Source: Viola odorata (Eukaryota > Streptophyta > Magnoliopsida > Malpighiales > Violaceae). Taken from it: DNA of 64,000 nucleotides. Below, piece after piece: positions 32,601 to 45,918 of this stretch. Made by a program: the position numbers and the translations under genes. Position 1 is the first letter of the stretch; every line of letters begins with the position of its first letter. The notes beneath the pieces are model-generated. The model was not told the origin of the DNA. It did no database searches and saw only the letters and a list, made by a program, of their open reading frames with translations. The stretch is taken from contig OY829541.1 in the NCBI GenBank assembly GCA_963691705.1, forward strand, positions 67,737,189-67,801,188, written 5' to 3'.

Positions 32601-34295
32601 CCATAAGTGGAAGTTCCTTTTTACAGAACTATATTGTCATTTTGGTTTAATCCTTGGATTACTCTATCACTGATATTATGGGTATTTAAGCTGCGTCTCT
32701 TTAAGGTGGCAAAATATAGATTTATTTATTTATTATATTCCTCTTGATGAGAACACTCTTAAAGATGCTTCAGCCTCTATACTTTGACTGAATGTTGTAT
32801 GCAAAATGAACTGTGCAAGAAATCAAGATTGGAAGGATTGCAGTCATTTAAACTATCTTTGTAAGGGATTCAGTTCTACGCATTTTAGGTTAAAATAATT
32901 TAAAACTAGTTGAAGTGCCCAAAAAATGTGTTAACAGTGGTTCTTTTTTCCCATTATTTGTGCCTCCATTGTTCCTTACTTTGGCATTTTCTACTTTTGT
33001 CTGCTTTTATAGTGTTCTGCTTAATTTATTTGCTATTACAATGTCTGAGAGATTATTATGCTCATGTTATCCGTAAATTGTTTGAATTTCTGTGTTTGTA
33101 GACACTGGTAGAAGGAGCCATGATTGGGTATACTCCCAAGGGAATGCAACTTGCTTGTGAAGCACTGGTATGGTTGATCATGGGTCTTTGTTGCTTCCGT
33201 GGTCTATAATCCTAGCAGTCATTCTTATTGGAATTCTGGTATATAGTTTTGTCTCTCATCATGTGAGTTATTTTGAACAATGCAGCTAAATATGGATGCC
33301 CCAAAAAATTTCTTGAGCCCCAAAATGGGAAGCGATCTTCTCCTTATAGCAGCTGGTGAAACGGTGAGAAAATGATTGAACACTTTGCGCCAGATAGCAC
33401 TTTCATAATTATGTTCTTAGAACTTCTATAGATGAATATTTTTCACCTGAACTACCATATTGCCTTGCAGGAGGGTGGCTATGCAACTGCAAATTATATA
33501 TGGGACCTGATGCAAAACCGTAGAGCACCACTTTCACTCCCTGCTGTGGAAGCATATTATAATGGTTTAAACGTGAGTCTTCTTTCCCCCGTAATGCATT
33601 TTAGTGATTGTAGATTGGCCACAAGTATGCCTAAACTTTCTTACATGCCCTTTTCATGGGCGTAGATTTCATGGAATTGGTCCTCGTTCTTAACATTGCT
33701 TTGTTCCCTATAACAGTATATATACTGCAGATGTGCATCCATGAAGCTGACCTATCTTAAGTCATTTAATTCTGGATGGTAGTGATTTTAGTTAGTAAAA
33801 CTTAAGTTGAATACTCTGCTGACCCGAGCACCATCTCTAATTATAGCCTTCAAGTGTTCTCTTCTTACTTCACATCAAGATTCATGTAGCATGAGTATTG
33901 CGATGTGCCTTTTTTGCCCACAAAAGATGTTTTTGGAGTTTAGTCTTTTGTCGCCTTTGACTATTGTCCTATCAAGCTAATCAAAGGCTGAAGAATCTAC
34001 AGTGACAGTGAGAGTTGTAGAGAGAGAACTTGTAAAAATTGTAGAAAACTTTCCTTATATGTAGGCTATGTTTTTATTTGGGATTTTTTTTGAAGGTTAT
34101 TGTTGCACTGTAGCTAGTACTAACTACTTTTTCCTTACACTTCGCCCATTTGTAATGAAAACGCAGGGATTCAACATACCTGAAGATGATCCAAGATTGT
34201 TGTTAGTGTCACGTGCTTACGACAACCTTCGCATCAGACCGAGAGGTGGACCTGGACCTAGACCAGCACAGTCTCTGACAGGAGCTGGTAACTGA
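29621..34295 (+). pseudogene. mitochondrial PPR protein gene (At4g35850 type), apparently inactivated
   Basis: Twelve exon-like blocks encode a pentatricopeptide protein. Exon 1 lies near 29640-29780, followed by 29882-30044, 30797-30862, 30988-31085, 31509-31626, 31700-31909, 32052-32128, 32450-32543, 33102-33167, 33286-33363, 33471-33572 and 34167-34295. The joined blocks read through PPR-like helices such as FDDMMLDGVQPSRDTFHSLI and GQTYICLLNACAAAGRLD, ending SLTGAGN. Three substitutions break it: TAG at 29704-29706 in exon 1; the exon 1 donor reads AG|CTGAGT instead of AG|GTGAGT at 29781; and TAA at 31799-31801 where the family has Tyr (EELYNLPTAEY). Codons 5' of the TAG are presequence-like (RRWFSTAA), but no in-frame ATG is clear. 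Splice sites of the other exons are intact, so loss is recent or the sequence has errors. Confidence 0.82.
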
Positions 34296-35247
34296 TGATA
34301 TGACACAGCAGAACTTATTTTCTTGTATGAATATTACATTGTTGTTTTGTAGCCAGCAATCCCTGTCCAAGTAGAAATATATAAATTCAGAGAGCCATTA
34401 GCAAGAATCTTCCACCAAATATGTGATGCCCGTATAGATTGGTGTTTAGCTCTCTTCATAACTTTCACAGGTTTTGAGGTATTCAGATTGACTTGATACA
34501 TTCCATTCCATTCCATATTCAATCATCTATGGCAATATTTGGAGTTAAAATTAAAATATTTGAATTTCATCTCTATTTATTTAAAAAAAAAAAACAGTAT
34601 TAACATTTTTATTACAGTATATATATTTTTATTTAAATGGGTACTTTTTTGTCATTATTTTAATTTAGTATTTATTTATTTAAATAAAACATAGTATAAT
34701 AAAGAAAGAACAAAAGAAACTTCGATTTTATAAATTAGTAAAAATGTTACTATTATTAATAAATTACTTTCTCTAATACTTTTTTATAAATTAGTAAAAA
34801 TGTTACTATTAGCAATCCCTACCTGAATAGGGAACCATAGAGGACTCTTACGGCAAGAGTTTATATTAGTCGAGCAAAAAAAAAAACCCTCCATATCGAG
34901 TGATATATTAACAAATAAAATAGAAAAAAGAAGTAGATGGAATAGAAGTCGTTATGGAGCGGTCCTTAATTGTTAGGTAACGAACATCATATACAAACTC
35001 ACGTGTCAACGTAGGTAGCAAATTCATGTTAAAGAAAATGGGGCCAAATTCTAATGCATTATAGTATTTTACAAGTTAAAATGGTTCATTTAGTATTAAT
35101 CGTCAATCGACATAAAAGATCAATTCTTTATATCATCATCCAACAGCTAAGCAATATATTAATTAAAATTATATTATTAAAAACAATTGAGTTTGGTATT
35201 GAATGTATGGTTGGACACATCTCCCAAACGTAGCCTAAGCCAATGTC
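34296..35247. other. AT-rich intergenic region upstream of CHS
   Basis: No gene. A segment of about 25 bases (TTTTATAAATTAGTAAAAATG) occurs at about 34729 and 34784. Long A/T runs; distal CHS promoter at the right end. Confidence 0.5.
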
Positions 35248-35324
35248 CACGTGGCCAACCATCTATCCGTCGCTCCAACCTACCACTCCACTGTACTTAA
35301 ACCCCACGTCCTGGCATATATATA
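35248..35324 (+). promoter_or_regulatory. CHS promoter: G-box, MYB AC element, TATA box
   Basis: A perfect G-box CACGTG lies at 35248-35253, an ACCTACC MYB/AC element at 35278-35284 and a TATATATA at about 35317-35324, all 100-180 bases before the ATG. G-box plus MYB element is the classic light and flavonoid regulatory unit of CHS promoters, bound by bZIP/bHLH and R2R3-MYB factors. Binding here is inferred from sequence only. Confidence 0.75.
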
Positions 35325-35361
35325 TTACAAACCCTTCCTTCCATTTCGTTCTCTTCTACAC

Positions 35362-35391
<30 letters not shown>
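35362..35391 (+). repeat. CAA microsatellite in the CHS 5' leader
   Basis: About ten CAA units sit between the TATA box and the start codon, an unstructured leader of the translation-friendly kind. Length is likely to vary between accessions. Confidence 0.9.
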
Positions 35392-35392
<1 letters not shown>

Positions 35393-35429
35393 AAAGAAAA
35401 AAACTTTTTGTTTCGAGAGAAGAAAAGAA

Positions 35430-37140
35430 ATGGCATCATCACCAGCAGTTTCCCCAAAGATTGAGGAGATCAGAAATGCACAGAGAGCAAAGGGACCTGC
35501 TTCCATCTTAGCCATTGGAACGGCCACGCCACCAAACTGTGTCACTCAAGCTGACTATCCTGATTACTACTTCAAAATCACCAACAGTGAACACATGACT
35601 GAGCTCAAAGAGAAATTCCAGCGCATGTGTAAGTTTCTTTTTCATTTCTTGCTAATTCTTAATTTTTTCCATTTTCATTTTGATTTGTCACATGCTCTAA
35701 TTGTTGTTTGATATGGTTTGTTTGGTTTCTTTTCTTGCAATGGTGCAATTAGTGGAAGATATCGTTGCTCGCCAAATATGGATTGAATTAGTACATTTCT
35801 GTCTATTTTTAGCAATTTTTTAGCATTAAACTACGAACAACAAAATGGGTCTTAATTATTGACAAGATTTTACTAGGACTATCATTGTCAATTTGGTTGA
35901 ATTATTAATGCACAATAATTGTCACAATCTTTCCATGAATAGTTTATGCATTTTGTAGTACTGTTATGATCTTGTTTAATTATCAAATCCTAAATCTTTT
36001 CATCAGCCACCATATACATATTAGTTTTTAATTGCTGATGTTATGAAATTACAGATCCGATTTCCCATATCTAACTGCAATTAAACAATTAATCAAATAG
36101 GTTGTTCTTGTTAATCACACTCTTTACCTTGCACAGGTGACAAGTCCATGATCAAGAAACGTTACATGCACTTGACTGAGGAATTCTTGAAAGAAAACCC
36201 CAACATGTGTGCATACATGGCCCCATCCCTTGATGTTCGCCAGGACATTGTTGTGGTTGAAGTACCAAAACTAGGCAAAGAAGCTGCAACAAAAGCAATC
36301 AAGCAATGGGGACAACCTAAATCCAAGATCACACATGTTGTGTTCTGCACAACTTCAGGTGTAGACATGCCTGGAGCAGACTATCAGCTCACCAAGCTCC
36401 TCGGTCTCCGCCCGTCAGTGAAAAGATTGATGATGTACCAACAGGGTTGTTTCGCTGGTGGGACCGTGCTTCGATTGGCGAAAGATTTGGCGGAGAACAA
36501 CAGAGGAGCTAGAGTTCTTGTTGTGTGTTCTGAGATCACTGCTGTTACCTTCAGGGGACCTTCTGATAGTCATTTGGATTCGATGGTTGGTCAGGCGCTC
36601 TTTGGAGACGGTGCTGCTGCTGTCATTATTGGTGCTGATGCTGATCTTAGTGTGGAGAGACCACTTTTCCATCTTGTATCAGCTGCACAGACAATCCTGC
36701 CTGATTCTGAAGGTGCGATTGATGGACATTTGCGTGAAGTGGGGTTAACATTCCATTTGCTGAAAGATGTACCCGGGTTGATCTCTAAGAACATTGAGAA
36801 ATCCCTGGTTGAGGCATTCAATCCGATCGGGATTAAAGACTGGAACTCGATATTCTGGATCGCGCACCCTGGTGGACCTGCGATTCTCGATCAGGTTGAG
36901 GCAAAATTGGGGCTGAAAGAGGAGAAAATGAGAGCAACTAGGCATGTTTTGAGCGAGTACGGGAACATGTCTAGTGCTTGTGTTCTGTTTATCTTGGATG
37001 AGATGAGGAGGAAGTCTGCTGAAGAAGGGAAGGCAACTACTGGTGAAGGGCTGGATTGGGGTGTCCTGTTCGGGTTCGGACCGGGACTTACTGTTGAAAC
37101 TATTGTGTTGCACAGTGTACCTACTGAGGTAACACACTGA
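35430..37140 (+). CDS. CHS: chalcone synthase
   Basis: Two exons (35430-35628, 36137-37140) give 400 residues, close to the usual length for this type III polyketide synthase. The single intron splits the Cys codon of FQRMCDKS, the position conserved in plant CHS genes. All catalytic residues are present with an offset of seven from alfalfa numbering: Cys171, Phe222, His310 and Asn343. CHS-type pocket residues Thr139, Thr204, Gly263, Phe272 and Ser345 are kept, as is the FGFGPGL signature. The enzyme condenses p-coumaroyl-CoA with three malonyl-CoA to naringenin chalcone in the cytosol, the entry step to flavonoids. Residues argue for true CHS and not stilbene synthase or a divergent polyketide synthase. 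The C-terminal end SVPTEVTH is a little longer than in many dicots. Confidence 0.98.
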
Positions 37141-38412
37141 TGATGGATTGATGATTGATGATTGATCTTTGGGTTTTAGCTGTTATCTGTTCCACTTCTG
37201 TGTTTTGATTAAGTTTTATCTATACTATGATGATTATATATTTTGTAATAGTACAAAATGCTGGAATGCATTTAGATTTCAATAAGACTGTTAGGGGAGA
37301 AAGCAAAAATGTTACTATTTGTAAGGTTTCTGGATAATTTTGAACAGTTATGTTCTTCTTTTTATGTGTAGTGCAATAGATGTGTGAACAATGCAAGAGT
37401 AGGTAATGTAGTGTTGGTTGACTGATTCCACTTCCCATTATCATGTGCTTGATTGTGATTCAATGCTCGATCTTTCTTTTCGTGCAATCATCCAAGCATT
37501 TTCTTTACATTTTTAGACTAATCATATTGGAATAAACCATACTGGTCAAATTCTCTTAACCCGTAAGTAGGATTGTCCATAGTCCAGTTTAGTTCGGTTT
37601 TATTTGTTTCAGTCCAGCTACGGCTCTAACATATTAATATAAATATTAAAAATAAATATCTATTATTAATATTAAAAATAAAGTATTAAAAATACTTTTT
37701 AATCAATTTTTCTATTTTTCAATTTCTATCTATTTTTCTAATTTACATATCATTATAAATATTATTTTGTATATAAAAATAAAATATAGACACACGGTCC
37801 GGTTTTATACAGTTCTGATTTCAGTTACCGGGTCTCAAATTTATGGAACGAAATATTTTGGGTTTACATTTTTTGGAACCAAAATTGAACCAGTTTATTA
37901 TTAGTTCCATTTCATTTCAAAATTGACTGATTCCTGTTCAGGTTTTATCTTATCCGGATCTTGGACAGTCCTAAAAATCAGTTATGATAAATTAAATTAT
38001 ACTTATTTTGTACTAAAATTATCTTATATGTAATTTTATTTATTTACTCAGATTATAATTGATCATGAATTATTTTGTTATTTATTGTAACCTCATTCGT
38101 CCTTAATCTAATTTAATTTAAAGAAAAAACTCATCCGACTCGTTTATCATCCTTCCCCCACCGACGCCGTTTATCACCCTTCCCTAACCCTTCGCAGTTC
38201 TTTTCCTCACCCGGGTAACCTCAAAACAACAGCAGCAGAGCAGGAGCAACCTCCCTCCTCCTCCTCTTAGCAGCTCCAGTGACTCCATATTTGAAGAGAG
38301 TTTGGTAGATAGCGGAAACAGCAGAAGCAGAGCAGAGAACTTCCCCTCCCTCCACTCAATCACTATTCACGCTCGTTTTTTTGCTTCAGTCGCCATTGTT
38401 AACCATCTTCAG
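37141..38412. other. intergenic region and leader exon of the RRM gene
   Basis: Holds the CHS 3' region, a possible MITE (separate entry) and, from about 38120, a pyrimidine-rich promoter and leader ending CTTCAG then GTACGC at 38412/38413. The 5' leader intron runs 38413-38814. No other gene is seen. Confidence 0.55.
37568..37973. mobile_element. possible decayed hAT-like MITE
   Basis: About 406 bases lie between imperfect inverted ends: left TAGGATTGTCCATAGTCC, right in reverse TAGGACTGTCCAAGATCC. The form resembles hAT-type ends. No matching 8-base target duplication is visible and no coding capacity exists, so the call is tentative. Confidence 0.35.
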
Positions 38413-38849
38413 GTACGCCCATCTGTATGTTAAACACTTTAAGAACATTGCTTTATACTTATGCAATACAAGATTTTCGTCTTTTTTATTGATTTAGGAA
38501 TCATATGGTGGTTTTTTGCCACTTGGGTGGATTTTTGTCATCTGTGTACTTGATTAATAATTGTTAGTGGAGTCATGTGGATTGAAGGGTAGTCAAGGTG
38601 TTATACTGAGAAAAAGATTGATAATCTTTTAGCTGCTCGTGTGCGTGTGTATTTGGATTATTTCGCCTTATTTCTGTGGAAGAATGATTGTGGTGTTTTC
38701 CAAGCTTCATTTCAGTTATATTGGAAGAAAAAGTTTAAAGTTTTTACAGGGTGATTAGTGAAATTTTAGAAGATTTATTCCGGATGGTCATTACTCTCAT
38801 TTTGTGTTCTGCAGAAAGTTTGAATTTTTTACGTTGTGCTTTTTCCGAA

Positions 38850-41374
38850 ATGGTTGAGGAAGAGTATGAGGTTAATGAAACAAGCTCGCAAGAAGGAAAT
38901 CCAACGTCCGTTGGGGATTCAGAGAAAAGACTGAAAAAGAAAAAGAAAAAGCAACTACAGCGAATTTTGAAGGATGAACAAGGGGCTGATGGAGGTGGAC
39001 CTTCGGGTAAGAAGGTGGAAAGTGGGATAAAGAAGAAAATAAAGAAAACTTTGATGGAAACCACTATAGGTGAGGAAAGTAGAAAGGATAGCAATGTAGA
39101 TAGCGCTAAAAAGGGAAAGAAGAAAAGAAAAGGACCATTATCGGAGGAAACTGCTGTAGCAGAGGAAGATGAAGAGGATAATACAGTAGCTTCTCTAAAG
39201 GCGGGGAGTCCAAATGCTGAAAATGAAGAGGAGGAACAATTGTTAGAGGTCATGAGTGAGGATAAGGGATTGGGAGAGGAAAATACTGAACCTGATGCTG
39301 AAAGAGTAAAGAGTTTGAGAAAAAAGATGAAGAAACAGCTACTAAAGGAAGCAGCTACTGCTGATAACTGTGGGGTTTGCTATTTGAGCCGCATTCCTCC
39401 CCGTATGGATTATAGGACAATTCGCCTTAATCTCTCTAATTATGGAGAAATAAAAAGGATCTATCTTGCACCTGAAGGTGATTCATAAATAATTCTTAAC
39501 TTCTTCCTTTTTACTTCTTTTTTATTGTACTGACAATTGTACTGAAGCTATATGGGCATGTCAATTTCCACTGTAGATTCTACTTCTCAAGTACATCACA
39601 AAAAGGAAAAAAGAGCTCGCAAATATAACTTTCAAGTGTTCTCTGAAGGGTATGTCTGTTCAAGACAAATTTCTCTTAAATTTTTTGACCAAGATTCATA
39701 CAGAGCTTGCATAACTAAATACTAGGGCCCTTGCTTGTTTGAAATACCTGTTTTCCCATTTTGTCTAGCAGAAAACCATCCATGAGATTATATGCTCGGA
39801 GTTTAACTTGTCCTGCCTCTGGCTGATGCATTATAGTCTGATGGCAACTATTAACCAAATGGTTCTTTTTGTCTGCACCCTGCAGTTGGGTTGAGTTTGC
39901 CGATAAAAGAGTTGCAAAAAAGGTTGCGAACATGTTAAATGGTGAACCGATAGGTATGTAATTCAGGTGTGAATGTGAAGTAGGTTGTTTTCCTTCTAAT
40001 GCGTGTAGAGTATACGTTGGGCTATTGGTACTTGAACTTGTGTGGTAATCTCATGTAGAACTGGGATGATTGTTCAAATAAATATAGAAACCAGTGGACC
40101 TGTTTTTTTTTCCACGTTATTATTTTCCATTAGGTTATGTGAATTTTACCTCTATCCTTTCTTGTTGTAAGACGAACAACTTGGCTTTGCTTATGCATTT
40201 ACAGTTTCTTGAGTTGGTAATGTGAACTATGCTTACTTCTTGTTATCACCTTTTGGTCTTTCATTTTTCTTATTTGGATTTTTCATGTTTAGGTGGCAGG
40301 AAGAGGTCGCAGTTCTATTATGATATTTGGAATATCAAGTATTTAAGTAAATTCAAATGGGATGATCTTACAGAAGAAACTGGTATAGAACTCGTTTCTG
40401 TTGTGTTACTTTTCATTTTGCATAGCAGCTCATTAAATGCCTTAACATCCTGAGTGTTTCTACTGCAGCTTACAAGAGAGCTGCTCGAGAGCAGAGATTG
40501 GCTTTGGAATTGTCTGCTGCAAAAAGGGAGCGGGATTTTGTTTTGGATAAATTTGATCGAGCACGTGCTGTAACTGCAATAGAGGAACGAATGAAGAAGG
40601 TAAACATAGCATATAAAGCTCTACATAAAGCCTGATTACTCCTTGTATTTCCATTTGATAATCTATTCTTATTCTTTTAGAATACATATAAGTTCTATAT
40701 TCGACACTCTGGTTGAAAGAACTGAGTTGGACATGGTAGGTCTAGTTAGGCCCCTAAACTCCAATTCAAGGATTTAGGGCTGATTGTCATCACATCACAA
40801 CTAGGTTTTAGCTCTGACCTGCATATGCTTCAGCTTCACACAGTCGTTGGGTAGTGTCAAGTGTGGTGATTTGTTTTTAAGTCTTTGTTTTCATGTACCA
40901 GTAATGGAGAATTGTGACATGGGCACAGCTCTTATATGATAGTAACTACTATTTGGCACGGTGTGCCTCTGAAAGGACCTTATGGTGCAATTCGTCGAAC
41001 TTGTGCCAGTTAGTCATGCGTGTCACACTTCCAATTCCCCACTACTTTTTACACATATAAGGGGTTCCCCATGTTTTCTGTTTATTATACCCCTAACCAC
41101 CTTCTTCACTTGATTTGTGTTCATCTTGCTTCTGCAGAAGCAAAACCTACAAGAAGGGCCACAAACTCAGTCCTCTGTTAACCAACAGACACCCAAGGTT
41201 AAGCGCAAGATCTCCCAAAGGAAATCTGTTCCAGATAGATCAGAAGAAAGCAAGCCTCGACTATCAGAGAACTTCTTGGCCGGGGTGAGTTATTGTTTAT
41301 AGGGAACATCTTTGAATTTTATCCAGTCCATAAGCTCATTCATGTTTCCTGTGCAGATTTTTGCTCGTTCTTAG
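38850..41374 (+). CDS. ESF2/ABT1-like RRM protein, pre-rRNA processing
   Basis: Seven coding exons (38850-39477, 39577-39649, 39886-39953, 40293-40382, 40469-40599, 41138-41284, 41357-41374) give 384 residues with consistent phases, plus a leader intron. The N-terminal half is charged, with Lys-rich and Glu-rich blocks (nuclear or nucleolar localisation likely). One RRM follows (CGVCYLSRIPPRMDYRTIR from about 174, through WVEFADKRVAKKVANMLN). Then comes the family signature FYYDIWNIKYLSKFKWDDL and a basic coiled tail. Yeast Esf2 and human ABT1 act in early 18S rRNA processing in the small-subunit processome; the plant role is inferred. The protein ends IFARS. Confidence 0.88.
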
Positions 41375-42427
41375 CCAGACTTTTCAAGTTGTGAAGTTGC
41401 CTATGAAGATTCTACGCACTAGTGAGCTTAGTATACTCTTCTACCATAATATCATGGACCTAGCTAGAGTTATCAACGACCTATGTATTAGTTTCCTTGT
41501 GCTCAGATCGGGGTAAATAGGGCCGTTTCTCCTAAATGTTGTTCTCAAGGGGTTTTTGGCCAGCCTCGGATATAGTTTTAGCTGAATGGGCGAATTTACG
41601 AATCTGCACAACATTTGATGACACTGTTAAACGCACTAGTGAGCTTAGTATACTCTTCTACCATAATATCATGGACCTAGCTAGAGTTATCAACGACCTA
41701 TGTATTAGTTTCCTTGTGTTCAGATCGGGGTAAATAGGGCCGTTTCTCCTAAATGTTGTTCTCAAGGGTTTTTTGGCCAGCCTCGGATATAGTTTTAGCT
41801 GAATGGGTGAATTTGCGAATCTGCACAACATTGGATGACACTGTTAATACCATTTGTGGCAATGAACCGAATGAATGTGAAAGAAATGGTTGATTTTTCA
41901 TCTTTCATTTTGTTATGATATGAAAATGTAGCTCTTGTAATGTGGACTGATACGGGGTTAAGAGCTGTTGGACAAACTGGATGATATAGGTATGTTGAAT
42001 TTTTTGAAGTTAGGTCATTATCCCCAGGTGATAAAACTCAGATGCTAATGGAGTTTACTTGATGACAATTGCACTGAGAACACAACCGGATCAGCTCACT
42101 ATGGATAAGTGCTTGTGGCAAGTAATTCCCCATACGCATTCTAATGGTTACCAGTCCATTACAAATATATACTGAATTTTCCTCTCAAAAAAATTGAGGG
42201 ACAGTAAAAACAACATAAAATGGACGGAGCAACTTTGGAATACAGGAAAAGGTAAATCCCTATCATTCAAATAAATTCAGTTTCTTAAACAACTGGTGTT
42301 GGAGCTATACATTCAATGTTTTCCTGAAGTCAAACGAGAGTTTGAAACATATATTCATAGGCGGGACGAGGAAAAGCTGAATGAAATTACACAAAAGGAT
42401 CAAATTGCGGTCCTACTATAGTGTGTA
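41375..42427. other. convergent intergenic region between RRM gene and RABB1b
   Basis: Contains the 217-base tandem duplication (separate entry) and the 3' ends of two converging genes. No additional gene is supported; an open frame across the duplication is not conserved between its two units in a meaningful way. Confidence 0.5.
41414..41847 (+). repeat. 217-base direct tandem duplication
   Basis: Two adjacent units (41414-41630 and 41631-41847), each starting ACGCACTAGTGAGC, differ at only a handful of bases. They begin 40 bases after the stop codon of the RRM gene, so the duplication lies in its probable 3' untranslated or termination region. Confidence 0.95.
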
Positions 42428-44902
<2,475 letters not shown>

Positions 44903-45918
44903 GGCGGAAAGTACGACGTCGTTGGGAGAGCTGAACAGAGGAAAGATTGAAGCTTTTGTGGACTGAGAAGTTGAGGATTAACAGAAGCAAGGAACGAGAG
45001 ATGGAGATTAGAGAGAGATGAGGAAGACGAGAGGGTTAAGTAATAGTAAGAATTGATGAAAATGGGAGGAAACGTGACGTGTGATAAAATCATAAAATCA
45101 CCGACACGGTATGTCGCGTTTTCTCCTTTGATTGAAATAAATTAAGCCCTCTGTTCTAAAAAAATTAATTATTAATTAAAAGGTATAAAAATGGGATTAT
45201 GTATAAGAGTAGATTTTAAATCTTTTGTTTATCATGATATCTTAAGAATTTTGGTCGACTGTTTGCTAGCTCTTCTTCCTAGTCCTTCAGCAAAATCCCA
45301 ATCCCAATCTTATGATTAGATATTTTTATTTTAATTTAGTGAGAAAAAAAATTAATCCTATGAATTTCATTCAATTTCAAATTCTATAATCGGCTTAACG
45401 TGCTCATATGTTGCTAGTTTAACAAAATTTATAACCACTGAGACTGAGAGAGTAAGAAAGATGAAGATGAAGATGCATTGTTTTGAGGTGCTTTCCCGGT
45501 ATGATAAGCATTGAGTTGTTTATTCAAGGACTTGACTTGTATTTTATCCATAAGCTGATAAGCATATATACTTGCCTTGTAAAAGAAGTTGAACCTAAAA
45601 CCTTGGTGCAGATTAGTCCACCTCGCATACCAAGATTAATATCCAATCACTATATTAAGTGCAAAATGAAAGATCATGAAGTGAACAAAAACAAACCACA
45701 CAAGGAGTTAGAAATTCACTGCGAGCGTTCTTACGGGAATACTAAACAAAAATACAAGTTCGGAGTCGATAAAATGGTTATGATCTACCAACTTAAATGG
45801 CTTTTCTAACATTCTAGTGACCATGGTGTTTTAAGATAATTCAGGGTTTTGAAACTGGACATTGTAAAGTATAGAATCGTCTCAATGGTCACAAACATCG
45901 TCTCAGGCACAATAGTGT
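44903..45918. other. RABB1b promoter and intergenic region
   Basis: The leader and promoter of the minus-strand Rab gene occupy the left part. A 108-codon open frame near 45483 has no recognisable features and is not called. Nothing else is supported. Confidence 0.5.

Noticed and set aside
36745..37137. 130-codon minus-strand open frame in CHS exon 2
   Set aside because: It is a shadow of the conserved CHS coding strand.
38744..39253. 169-codon minus-strand open frame opposite the RRM gene
   Set aside because: It is the Ser/Phe-rich mirror of the Lys/Glu-rich coding exon and has no features of its own.
41117..41302. Separate 61-codon gene near 41.1 kb
   Set aside because: It is exon 6 of the RRM gene, in frame and bounded by splice sites.
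45483..45809. 108-codon plus-strand open frame between RABB1b and the proteasome gene
   Set aside because: No domain, no splice context, and ordinary AT-rich composition; length is compatible with chance.
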